In this document: piece after piece, positions 16,826 through 26,258 of the stretch | How positions within the stretch are numbered: the stretch's first letter is position 1 | How the letters are laid out: each line of letters starts with the position of its first letter | Source of the DNA: Methylobacteriaceae bacterium | GTDB taxonomy: Bacteria > Pseudomonadota > Alphaproteobacteria > Rhizobiales > Beijerinckiaceae | DNA length: 64,000 bases | NCBI GenBank assembly: GCA_020638195.1 | Contig: JACKJC010000001.1 | Span: 62,001-126,000 of the forward strand | Reading direction: 5' to 3' | Notes under the pieces: generated by a model | What the model was told of the DNA's origin: nothing | What the model saw: the letters and a program-made list of their open reading frames with translations, nothing else | The model's database searches: none | Made by a program: the position numbers and the translations under genes

Positions 16826-17785
16826 TCAATGAACCAGATATTGCTCCGCCATGACAATATCGAGCCGGTCGTTGTCGGCGATAAAGCCTTCGATGAACTC
16901 GTGCAGGCCGTTCTGGAAGATGATTTTCAGATCGGCCGCCTGAAGCTTGGCCAGCATGGCGTGCGCATGGCGCTGCGCCTTGCCCTGCCGGCCGTAATCG
17001 CGCGCCAGCAGGTCGAGCCAGCGCACGATATTCTCGTAGCAGGCGGTCAGCGAGCGCGGCATTTCGGCCCTCAGGATCAGCAGATCGGCGACAAGCCAGG
17101 GCTTGACGCTTTCGCGGTAGACCCAGTGATAGGCGGTGTTCGCCGAGACCGCGCGCAGGATTGCCGACCACTGGAAGTAATCGAGCGAGCCGCCGACTGC
17201 TTCGTTGTCGGGAAGCAGAACGTGATATTTCACGTCGAGCAGGCGCGCCGTATTGTCCGCGCGCTCGACAAAATGGCCGAGGCGCATGAAGTAGAAGGCT
17301 TCACTTCGCAGCATCATGCGATAGGCGGACCCGTCGACGTCGAGCGCCATCTTCTTCACGAGCGCGAGAAAGCGACCGAGATCGTCGCGCTCGAGCCCTC
17401 GTCCCTTGGCGCGCTCGCGTTCATAACGCAACAGTTCGAGCCAGGCGGCGTTGACCGCTTCCCATGTCTCGATCGTCAGCGCGGTGCGCACAGCGCGCGC
17501 GTTGCGGCGCGCGGCTTCCATGCAGCTGTGGATCGAGGAAGGATTTTCGGTGTCGACCACGAGAAAAGCGATGGCGTTGGCCTCGTTGATCTCGCGGCCC
17601 GTCTTGTTGAAGCGCTCGATCACGCCGGATGAAATGAGCGCGCTCTCCCATTCCGATGTGGCGCCGCCATAGGCGCGCGGCAAGGCGGCCAGGCGCGACG
17701 TCGCCTCGATGATGCGCGCCACATGATCGGCCCTCTCTACGTAGCGCGCGAACCAGTAGAGATTGTCGGCGGTGCGCGCGAGCAT
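16826..17785 (-). CDS. Alpha-E domain protein (DUF403)
   Basis: A 319-residue all-helical protein of the alpha-E family. It starts 'MLARTADNLYWFARYVERAD', the family signature, and continues with 'FYFMRLGHFVERADNTAR' and 'WSAILRAVSANTAYHW'. Biochemical function is unknown; it is nearly always next to the circularly permuted ATP-grasp and transglutaminase genes, as here, and may be an adaptor or a peptide-modifying factor. It lies 30 nt after the ATP-grasp gene and 3 nt before the transglutaminase gene. Confidence 0.92.
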   Translation of the reverse strand: MLARTADNLYWFARYVERADHVARIIEATSRLAALPRAYGGATSEWESALISSGVIERFNKTGREINEANAIAFLVVDTENPSSIHSCMEAARRNARAVRTALTIETWEAVNAAWLELLRYERERAKGRGLERDDLGRFLALVKKMALDVDGSAYRMMLRSEAFYFMRLGHFVERADNTARLLDVKYHVLLPDNEAVGGSLDYFQWSAILRAVSANTAYHWVYRESVKPWLVADLLILRAEMPRSLTACYENIVRWLDLLARDYGRQGKAQRHAHAMLAKLQAADLKIIFQNGLHEFIEGFIADNDRLDIVMAEQYLVH

Positions 17786-17815
17786 CAGCCGTTCCTCCGC
17801 GCTGTCAGCATCGCC

Positions 17816-19243
17816 TCACGCATCGTCGATCACCCACGTATCTTTCGTTCCGCCGCCCTGGCTGGAATTCACGACCAGCGAGCCTTCCTTCATGGCGACA
17901 CGCGTCAGTCCGCCCGGCGTCAGGCTCACCATGCCGTTCGCGCCCGACAGCACGAAGGGCCTGAGGTCGACGTGTCGCGGCGCAACGCCCGATTCCACCG
18001 AGACCGGGCAGGTTGACAGCGACAGCGTCGGCTGCGCGATGAAATTGGAGGGGTCATGCTTCAGCTTGGCGCGGAATTCCGCGATGGCGTTCTTGCTCGC
18101 GTGCGGCCCGACCAGCATGCCGTAGCCACCGGAGCCGTTGACCTCTTTCACGACCAGTTCGGGCAGATGATCGAGCACGTAGGCGAGCGCCTCGTCCTCG
18201 CGGCACCGCCACGTCGGCACGTTCTTCAGGATCGGCTCCTCGCCCGTGTAGAAGCGGATGATCTCGGGCATGTAGGTGTAGATCGCCTTGTCGTCGGACA
18301 CGCCGGTGCCGACAGCATTGGCGAGCGTGACATTGCCCGCCTGGTAGGCGGCAAGCAGGCCCGGCACGCCGAGCACCGAATCCGGCTTGAACGCGAGCGG
18401 ATCGAGAAATTCGTCGTCGATGCGGCGGTAGATCACATCCACGCGTTTCGGGCCGGTCGTCGTGCGCATGAAGACAATATTGTCGTGCACGAAGAGATCG
18501 GAGCCTTCGACCAGTTCGACGCCGAGCTTGTCGGCCAGGAACGAATGTTCGTAATACGCCGAATTGTACTGTCCGGGCGTCAGCACGGCCACCGTCGGCT
18601 CGGATGGCGCGGAATGCGGCGCGACCGAACGCAAAGACGTCAGCAGCCGATCGGGATAATCGTCGACCGGCGCGACGCGATGATCCATGAACAGGTCGGG
18701 AAACAGCCGCAGCATCGCCTCGCGATTTTCCAGCATGTAGGAGACGCCGGACGGCGTGCGCGCATTGTCCTCCAGAACATAGAAATCTTGATCGTCGACG
18801 CGGATCACATCGATGCCCGCGATGTGAACCCACACGTCGTGCGGCGCGCGAAAGCCGGCCATTTCCGGTCGATAGCCGGGATTGCGCAGCACGAGATCGC
18901 GCGGAACGATTCCAGCGGCGAGAATTTCCTGCTTTCCGTAAACGTCGGTCAAAAACATGTTCAGCGCCTTCACACGCTGGAACAGGCCCTGCTCGAGCCG
19001 GCTCCATTCGCTGCGCGCGAACAGACGGGGAATGATGTCGAAGGGAATCAGCCGTTCGGCGGCGTCCTTGTCGCCGTAGACGGCGAAGGTAATGCCGATG
19101 CGCCGGAACAGAAGCTCGGCCTGGGCGCGCCGCGAGGCGAGAACTTCCGGCGGCGTGTCCTGCAGCCAGCGCGCAAGCCGGGCGTAGACCTCGCGTGGCG
19201 CGGCGTCCGCGCCCATTTCGTCGAAAAATCCAGTCTCGCTCAA
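17816..19243 (-). CDS. Circularly permuted ATP-grasp type 2 protein
   Basis: A 475-residue protein of the DUF404/DUF407 ATP-grasp family, predicted to form amide or peptide bonds with ATP. Conserved blocks are 'FRRIGITFAVYGDKDAAERL', 'IPFDIIPRLF', 'VLEDNARTPSGVSYMLENRE', 'LTPGQYNSAYYEHSFLA' and the glycine-rich 'VNGSGGYGMLVG'. TTG 19243 is preferred as start because it yields the usual 'LSETGFFDEM' N-terminus with GGAAAGG upstream; the frame is open to 19585 but that part is low-complexity and unlike the family. First gene of the operon. Confidence 0.88.
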   Translation of the reverse strand: MSETGFFDEMGADAAPREVYARLARWLQDTPPEVLASRRAQAELLFRRIGITFAVYGDKDAAERLIPFDIIPRLFARSEWSRLEQGLFQRVKALNMFLTDVYGKQEILAAGIVPRDLVLRNPGYRPEMAGFRAPHDVWVHIAGIDVIRVDDQDFYVLEDNARTPSGVSYMLENREAMLRLFPDLFMDHRVAPVDDYPDRLLTSLRSVAPHSAPSEPTVAVLTPGQYNSAYYEHSFLADKLGVELVEGSDLFVHDNIVFMRTTTGPKRVDVIYRRIDDEFLDPLAFKPDSVLGVPGLLAAYQAGNVTLANAVGTGVSDDKAIYTYMPEIIRFYTGEEPILKNVPTWRCREDEALAYVLDHLPELVVKEVNGSGGYGMLVGPHASKNAIAEFRAKLKHDPSNFIAQPTLSLSTCPVSVESGVAPRHVDLRPFVLSGANGMVSLTPGGLTRVAMKEGSLVVNSSQGGGTKDTWVIDDA

Positions 19244-19617
19244 CTTAGTCCCGGCCTTTCCGGAGCCATCGAACAGCCCGTCGGTGCAATCGCAAGCTAT
19301 GTACCACGACGCGGCGGCGCCTCGCGCGTGGCTACGGCGTAAAACTCCGGCGCCGCCGCCCAAGTTTTGGACGCACGCCGCTTCTGATCTGCGCAAATTA
19401 TAGGCACACACGAAACCGGCAACGCGGGCTGGAGCATCGCTGCTTCTTCGGAATCTCCCGCGCGGGGGCGCCCTCCCGCGAACAGGGCGCCGACAAGCGA
19501 TACTCTTTGCCGCAAGAAGAATTCCGCATGGCGCGACTTCCGCTCTCTCACCGTCACTAGTTCGCATATCGACCATTCGTCGCAATGATCGGCGTCAACG
19601 GTCGAACCTCGGACTTT

Positions 19618-19648
19618 CCCGCCTCCCCCTTTCCTACGGCGGGTTTTT
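19618..19648 (+). terminator. Terminator-like hairpin 1 upstream of purA
   Basis: Stem CCCGCC (19618-19623) / GGCGGG (19638-19643) with a 14-nt loop, followed directly by TTTTT. The stem is short and the loop large, so it is weaker than the second hairpin. Confidence 0.4.
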
Positions 19649-19672
19649 CCGCTAAGGCACAACCGCAACGGA

Positions 19673-19701
19673 CCCCGGCCCTTGCGCCGGGGTTTTGTTT
19701 T
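19673..19701 (+). terminator. Terminator-like hairpin 2 upstream of purA
   Basis: Stem CCCCGGC (19673-19679) / GCCGGGG (19686-19692) with a 6-nt loop, followed by TTTTGTTTT. It has good rho-independent form and ends about 39 nt before the purA ATG, on the purA strand. Confidence 0.6.
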
Positions 19702-19739
19702 GTGCGCCTGAACGAACGATTGCGGAGAAAGCGCAAGCT

Positions 19740-21035
<1,296 letters not shown>

Positions 21036-21066
21036 CGCATAACAGCGGGAATGGTCTTAAGCGCGG

Positions 21067-22605
21067 ATGGCCGATTACTATCCACTTCTGTCGCGGGCTG
21101 TCGGAGCCCTCTCCGACTCCAGCGCCGATGCGCGCCGCTCGATCTACGATCGCGCGCGCAAGGCGCTTGTCGGCCAGTTGCAGGCCATTCAGCCGCCGAT
21201 AGCCGAAGCCGACATCGCGCGCGAGACCGACGCGCTGGACGAAGCCGTGGCGCGGATCGAGGCGGAGATCGCCGGCAAGGCGGCCGCAGAGACGGCCAAG
21301 CCGCCGGCGCCCGAAAAAGCGCCCGAGGCGCCGCCCAAGACTGAGCCGCCCAAAGCCGCGTCGCCGAAGCCGCCGGCGGAGCAGGCCAAGGAGCCCGCGA
21401 GCGAAGCCGCCAAGGCGCCGGCCAAGCCCGATGCGCCCCAGACGGGCGCCGTCGCGCCGGCCGCGCCCAAGCCCGGCATGCCGCCCCTGCCGCCGAAGGC
21501 GGCCTCGCCGCCCCTGTCGCCGAAAGCGCCCGAGCCCCCGTCCGCCGCGCCCATCCCGCCGTCGCCGCCAAAGCCCTTCTCCTTCCGCCCGCCGGAGGCA
21601 GTCGAGGCTGAAAAGACCGCCCGGAAGGCCGAGGATGACACGGCCGGCTCGGTCGGAACCGGGGAAAAGGCGGAACTGGAGGCGGGCGGCGACGCCGCCG
21701 CGACAGCGCTCGCCGACAATGAACTCGAGACGCCGCCGAGCCTGAAGGCGCCGCGCCCGCGCGAGGCCCCGCGTCCGGCGGCGCCCGGTCCTGCGGCGCA
21801 GGCGTCGCGCGGCAACCGGCTGTGGATCGTCGGCGGCGTTGTGGTCGGAGTCGTCCTGCTGATCGCGGGCCTCGCGATCAAGCTCAAGGGTCGGCCCGAA
21901 GACCTCGCCAAGCTGCGGCCCGCGCCGACGGCGCCCGCCGAAACCCCGTCGTCGGGCAAGATCGCCGGCCGTGTCGGCGACGAGACCCCGGCTGCTCCCA
22001 CAGAGAAGACAGACACCAAGCAGCCAGCGACCCCTGCGGCCAACCAGGCGCCACTGCCGGTGGCCCATCGCGCGGCCCTGCTGGTCGAGGCGCCCGAGAC
22101 GCCCGAGAAGGTGAAAACCTACATCGGCTCCGTCGTCTGGCGGCTCGACAACGTCCCCGGCGGCCCCGGCCAGCCGCTCGGTACGGCGGTGCATGCCGAT
22201 GTCGAAATCCCCGAGGCGAAGGTCCGCATGACCGTCGACCTTCAGAAGAACATGGACGCCTCGCTCAACGCCTCGCACACGATCGAGATCCGCTTCTCGC
22301 TCCAGCCCGGCAGCATCATCCCCGGCGTCAAGCAGATCGGCGCCGTGCAGATGCGGCGCGAGGACATGGCCAATGGCGACCCGCTCGCCGGCGTGCCGGT
22401 GCCGATCACCGACACTTATTATCTCGTGGGCCTCGCGCGCGGCGACATGGAGGCGCGCAACATCGAGCTGCTGAAGACACGCGGCTGGCTCGACGTGCCG
22501 CTGGCGCTCACCAACGGCCGCATCGCCAAGTTCAGCCTCGAGAAAGGCGCCTCGGGCGACCGTGTGATCAATGACGCGCTGAGCGTCTGGGCGCAGCAGA
22601 AGTAA
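21067..22605 (+). CDS. Ala/Pro-rich single-TM hypothetical protein
   Basis: A 512-residue protein in three parts. Residues 1-70 form a helical domain ('YYPLLSRAVGALSDSSADAR'); about 75-250 are low-complexity Ala/Pro/Lys/Glu linker; one membrane helix lies at about 253-272 ('LWIVGGVVVGVVLLIAGLAI'); and a folded C-terminal domain (about 345-512) contains 'VVWRLDNVPGGPGQPLGTAV'. The topology fits an inner-membrane anchor with the linker in the cytoplasm. It is downstream of purA, a placement I believe is common in Hyphomicrobiales. Function unknown; no catalytic motif seen. Confidence 0.8.
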   Translation: MADYYPLLSRAVGALSDSSADARRSIYDRARKALVGQLQAIQPPIAEADIARETDALDEAVARIEAEIAGKAAAETAKPPAPEKAPEAPPKTEPPKAASPKPPAEQAKEPASEAAKAPAKPDAPQTGAVAPAAPKPGMPPLPPKAASPPLSPKAPEPPSAAPIPPSPPKPFSFRPPEAVEAEKTARKAEDDTAGSVGTGEKAELEAGGDAAATALADNELETPPSLKAPRPREAPRPAAPGPAAQASRGNRLWIVGGVVVGVVLLIAGLAIKLKGRPEDLAKLRPAPTAPAETPSSGKIAGRVGDETPAAPTEKTDTKQPATPAANQAPLPVAHRAALLVEAPETPEKVKTYIGSVVWRLDNVPGGPGQPLGTAVHADVEIPEAKVRMTVDLQKNMDASLNASHTIEIRFSLQPGSIIPGVKQIGAVQMRREDMANGDPLAGVPVPITDTYYLVGLARGDMEARNIELLKTRGWLDVPLALTNGRIAKFSLEKGASGDRVINDALSVWAQQK

Positions 22606-22622
22606 CCGCCTTCGCCAGAACG

Positions 22623-22652
22623 AAAAAGGCGGCGCTCGCGCGCCGCCCTGAT
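22623..22652 (-). terminator. Terminator of rpoH, shared by convergent genes
   Basis: A perfect 8-bp stem GGCGGCGC (22628-22635) / GCGCCGCC (22640-22647). The AAAAA at 22623-22627 gives a U-run on the minus transcript, so it best serves rpoH. It lies between the convergent 512-residue gene and rpoH. Confidence 0.75.
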
Positions 22653-22673
22653 TTCATTCGATCTCGACCGATT

Positions 22674-23597
22674 TCAGCGCACGTGCGCTTCGATCCGCCC
22701 CTTCGGCGCAGGCAGGTGCGCGGGGGATACCGCCTCGCGCCTCGCCACGCCCTCGCGCACGGCCGCCTGCACCTTCTCGAAGGCGCGGACCTCGATCTGG
22801 CGGACGCGCTCGCGCGAGACGCCGAACTCGGCCGACAGTTCTTCCAGCGTCATCGGCTCGTCGCGCAGGCGACGCGCCTCGAAGATGCGGCGCTCGCGCT
22901 CGTTGAGCACGTCCAGCGCGCCGCGCAGCGCGGCCAGCCGGTTGTCGCTCTCCTCGTGCTCGGCCAGCACCGTTTCCTGGCTGGCTGAGTCGTCGACCAG
23001 CCAGTCCTGCCATTCCGCCTCGCCGTCCGAGCGCAGCGGCGAATTGAGCGACGCGTCGCCGCCGAGGCGGCGGTTCATGTCGATCACTTCCTGCTCACTG
23101 ACGCCGAGCTTCTTGGCGATCGCGGCGACGTTCTCAGGGCGAAGATCGCCTTCCTCGAGCGCGGAAATCTGGCTTTTGGCCTTGCGCAGGTTGAAGAACA
23201 GCTTCTTCTGGTTCGCGGTCGTGCCCATCTTCACGAGCGACCACGAGCGCAGGATGTACTCTTGTATTGCCGCGCGGATCCACCACATGGCGTAGGTCGC
23301 CAGGCGGAAGCCCTTATCCGGCTCGAACCGCTTGACGGCCTGCATCAGGCCCACATTGCCTTCGGACACGACCTCGCCGATCGGCAGGCCGTAACCGCGA
23401 TAGCCCATGGCGATCTTGGCGACGAGGCGCAGATGCGAGGTGACGAGCTTGTGGGCGGCGGCGGAATCCTCATGCTCGCGCCAACGCTTGGCGAGCATGT
23501 ATTCCTGCTCCGGCTCCAGTATGGGGAACTTGCGAATTTCCGTCAGATACCGCGAAAGACCGCTTTCGCTCGATATCATGGGCAGGGCAGCAGCCAT
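22674..23597 (-). CDS. rpoH: RNA polymerase sigma factor RpoH (sigma-32)
   Basis: A 307-residue heat-shock sigma factor. Region 2 is seen in 'GNVGLMQAVKRFEPDKGFRL' and 'ATYAMWWIRAAIQEYIL', followed by the RpoH box 'QKKLFFNLRKA', which separates it from other sigma-70 members. Region 4 is 'LNERERRIFEARRL' with the helix-turn-helix 'TLEELSAEFGVSRERVRQIE'. Start ATG 23597 has a strong GGAGGAGAAG ribosome site. Alphaproteobacteria often hold several rpoH copies; which one this is cannot be told. The rluA-family gene upstream runs in the same direction. Confidence 0.95.
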   Translation of the reverse strand: MAAALPMISSESGLSRYLTEIRKFPILEPEQEYMLAKRWREHEDSAAAHKLVTSHLRLVAKIAMGYRGYGLPIGEVVSEGNVGLMQAVKRFEPDKGFRLATYAMWWIRAAIQEYILRSWSLVKMGTTANQKKLFFNLRKAKSQISALEEGDLRPENVAAIAKKLGVSEQEVIDMNRRLGGDASLNSPLRSDGEAEWQDWLVDDSASQETVLAEHEESDNRLAALRGALDVLNERERRIFEARRLRDEPMTLEELSAEFGVSRERVRQIEVRAFEKVQAAVREGVARREAVSPAHLPAPKGRIEAHVR

Positions 23598-23756
23598 CTT
23601 CTCCTCCGGGGCCCCCGTTTCGGCGGGCCATTGGGCGGCCGCGAAAACGCCGACCGCAACACGCAGATATAGGGCGGGCGGACCATGGCCGAAAGAGGGC
23701 AGAACCCGCTGAGGGCCGCCCGGTTTCCGTTAAAGATTCGTAATCTTGACGCGAGC

Positions 23757-24782
23757 TTAGCTGCCGCCCCCGTCGCGCAGCGCATCGGCCAGTCTGGCGA
23801 AATCGGCTGGCGCGGGGCTTGCGAAGGCAAGCTCTTCCCCGCTGACGGGATGCGGAAATTCCAGCCGCGCGGCGTGCAGCGCCTGCCGGCCGAGCGCGGC
23901 GATCGCGACGCGCGCTTGCTCCGGCAATAGCTTCTCCTTGGTGCGGAACCCCGTCGCATAGGAGGGATCGCCGACGAGCGGATGGCCGATATGGGCCATG
24001 TGGACGCGTATCTGGTGCGTGCGCCCGGTCTCGAGCTGACAGGCGACGAGGGAGGCGACCGGCTTGCCGTTCTTGTCCACGCCAAAGGTTTCCAGCACCC
24101 GCCAGTGCGTGATGGCCTCCTTGCCCTTGTCGCCATGGACGACCGCCATCTTTTCGCGCTGCGTCTGATGCCGTCCGATCGCCGCATCGACGAAACCGTT
24201 CTTGCGGTCGGGCGCCCCCCAGACGATCGCCAGATATTCGCGCAGGAAGGGCATCGAGCGCCCATGGTCGGCGAACAGGGCGGCGAGCTTGCGATGCGCC
24301 CGGTCCGTCTTGGCGACGACCAGCAGGCCGGAAGTGTCCTTGTCCAGCCGATGCACGATGCCCGGCCGCCTGACGCCGCCGATCCCCGACAGGCTGGCCC
24401 CGCAATGGGCGATCAGCGCATTGACCAGCGTGCCGCTCTCGTGGCCGGCGGCTGGATGCACGACGAGCCCCGCCGGCTTGTCGATGACAATCAGCTGGTC
24501 GTCCTCGTAGACGACGTTCAACGGGATGTTTTCGGCCTCAGGCTCGGCGGGCGCAGCGGCGGGAATGTCGACAGCGATAGTCGCGCCGGCCACGACCTTG
24601 ACCGAAACCGCTCGCGCCGGCGCGCCATCGACAGAAACATGCCCCTCCTCCACCAGCCCCTTCACGCGCGTGCGGGAGATGTGGGCCTCGACGAGTTCGG
24701 GCCGCTCGGCCAGAAACCGGTCGAGCCGTTGCCCGGCTTGTTCCGGGGCGACTTCGAAGACATGGCGGACGGCGGAGGTCAT
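23757..24782 (-). CDS. rluD: RluA-family rRNA pseudouridine synthase (RluD-like)
   Basis: A 341-residue enzyme converting uridines to pseudouridine in large-subunit rRNA. An N-terminal S4 RNA-binding domain ('GQRLDRFLAERPELVEAHIS') precedes the catalytic domain with 'GIVHRLDKDTSGLLVVAKT', where the Asp is catalytic, and 'ETGRTHQIRVHMAHIGHPLV'. ATG 24782 gives the usual N-terminus; the open frame upstream runs into a non-coding stretch. Same strand and order as rpoH downstream (159-nt gap), an arrangement common in alphaproteobacteria. Confidence 0.92.
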   Translation of the reverse strand: MTSAVRHVFEVAPEQAGQRLDRFLAERPELVEAHISRTRVKGLVEEGHVSVDGAPARAVSVKVVAGATIAVDIPAAAPAEPEAENIPLNVVYEDDQLIVIDKPAGLVVHPAAGHESGTLVNALIAHCGASLSGIGGVRRPGIVHRLDKDTSGLLVVAKTDRAHRKLAALFADHGRSMPFLREYLAIVWGAPDRKNGFVDAAIGRHQTQREKMAVVHGDKGKEAITHWRVLETFGVDKNGKPVASLVACQLETGRTHQIRVHMAHIGHPLVGDPSYATGFRTKEKLLPEQARVAIAALGRQALHAARLEFPHPVSGEELAFASPAPADFARLADALRDGGGS

Positions 24783-25000
24783 GCGCGGGAGATACAGGGG
24801 TGGGCGGCGGGGGGCAAATGACGGCGACCGCGACAGGTCGGGTCCGCGCGAATTTCGTTCGCATCCGCCGACGCAGCGCGTCCGCTTTCCGCCCGGAAGC
24901 CCGCGAGCAAGATCGACCGGTTGCGGACGTGCGTGTCCGGCGGAGTGACGGCAGTTCGATCGGCACGAAACTTTGTCGGTCATATGCCGCCGGAATGAGA

Positions 25001-25981
25001 TCAGATACCGTCGCCGCCTGTGAGATCGGTCGCGCCCCGTGGGCAAGCCTCTCTTGATCGCCCCTTGATAGAGTTCCATGGTCGACCGTCGATTGTCGCA
25101 AGCCCAAGCCCAATCAGGACCATTCCAAGGAAATGACGCGGCTGAAGCGTCTCATGCAGAAACACGGCTCCCAACAAAACTGCACTGACCGGGATCATTA
25201 AAGTGACGAGTAGCAGGTTGGTCGCTCCTGCCGTGGCAAGAATGCGAAAATAGAGAACATATCCGAGAGCGGTGGACAATGTGGCCACGCCAATCAACGC
25301 GCCGACGACGGATGCGCCGGGAACGGCTAGTGTCCATGGCCGGTCAACAATGAGCATGACCGGAAGCAGCATTATGCTCGAAGCGGTCACTTGGCCGGCC
25401 GCGGTCGCCAAAGGCTGAACGCCCAATGAGCGAAAGCGACGACCAAAAACGCCAGCCAGTGCGTAAGAGATTGAGGCAGCAACGCAGGCGATCTGCGCGA
25501 CGATTGTCATGCGGCCAGAAGTCATGACCGCTCCTCCGATGATCGTCGCAACACCGACGAAACCGACAAGCACTCCGACCAGCCGTCCAGCCGACATCTT
25601 TTCGTCGTTCGTTAGTGCGTGAGCGACAATCACCGTGAAAAGAGGTGTCGAGGCGTTCAAGATCGAAGCAATTCCGGAGGCGATATGCGTCTGACCCCAA
25701 ACGATCAGTGTGAATGGCAAGACGTTGTTGAGAAAGCCCATGCCGAAAAATGCGGTCCAGACAGCCTTTCCCCTTGGAATCGCTGCGCCGGCGATTTTGA
25801 GCGCGAGTATGAGGATCACCGCTGCAATTGCGACACGGCAGACCACAACAGTCAGTGCAGGTAGCTCGCGAACAGCAATCCCGTTGAAGAAGAATGATCC
25901 GCCCCACAAGACAGACAGGCCGAGCAGCATCGTCCACTCGTAGATCGTCATTTGACGATTGATCATTGCAGGCGAGTTCAC
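25001..25981 (-). CDS. EamA/DMT-family transporter
   Basis: A 326-residue drug/metabolite transporter with about ten membrane helices in two EamA repeats, for example 'MLLGLSVLWGGSFFFNGIAV' in repeat 1 and 'LLLVTLMIPVSAVLLGAVFL' in repeat 2. Start GTG 25981 has GGAGG 7 nt upstream. Codon use is noticeably less GC-biased at third positions than in flanking genes, and the 25.0-26.25 kb stretch is lower in GC, suggesting acquisition by transfer. The substrate is unknown; family members export amino acids, metabolites or drugs. Confidence 0.9.
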   Translation of the reverse strand: MNSPAMINRQMTIYEWTMLLGLSVLWGGSFFFNGIAVRELPALTVVVCRVAIAAVILILALKIAGAAIPRGKAVWTAFFGMGFLNNVLPFTLIVWGQTHIASGIASILNASTPLFTVIVAHALTNDEKMSAGRLVGVLVGFVGVATIIGGAVMTSGRMTIVAQIACVAASISYALAGVFGRRFRSLGVQPLATAAGQVTASSIMLLPVMLIVDRPWTLAVPGASVVGALIGVATLSTALGYVLYFRILATAGATNLLLVTLMIPVSAVLLGAVFLHETLQPRHFLGMVLIGLGLATIDGRPWNSIKGRSREACPRGATDLTGGDGI

Positions 25982-26258
25982 GCGTCAAACCTCCATACGC
26001 GATTGTGGTCGCCACCCTGCCGTGTCGGCTAACTGCCTGCCACCCGATTTCTCTGGTCGGACAATGACGACAAACCGACGTCGCCCGTAGCTGAGCGCTA
26101 TCGGGCCGAACGCGGACGCAACTCGCCGTCATGACCGCACTTGCCGCGGGCATGAAGTGCTCCTGACGGAAGGCCGCAAACCGCCCGATGCACGTATTCC
26201 GACATTCTGCTTTCTGGCCGTCTGCGCGCGTCGCCTTGAGCAGCGTCTGATCTATCCC

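Larger units (their letters stand above)
19244..19739. other. 496-nt divergent intergenic region with tandem terminator-like hairpins
   Basis: Separates the ATP-grasp operon (minus) from purA (plus). No ORF here has coding character. The purA-proximal part holds two terminator-like hairpins (19618-19648 and 19673-19701), which suggests either a short leader RNA or attenuation of purA. Confidence 0.5.
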
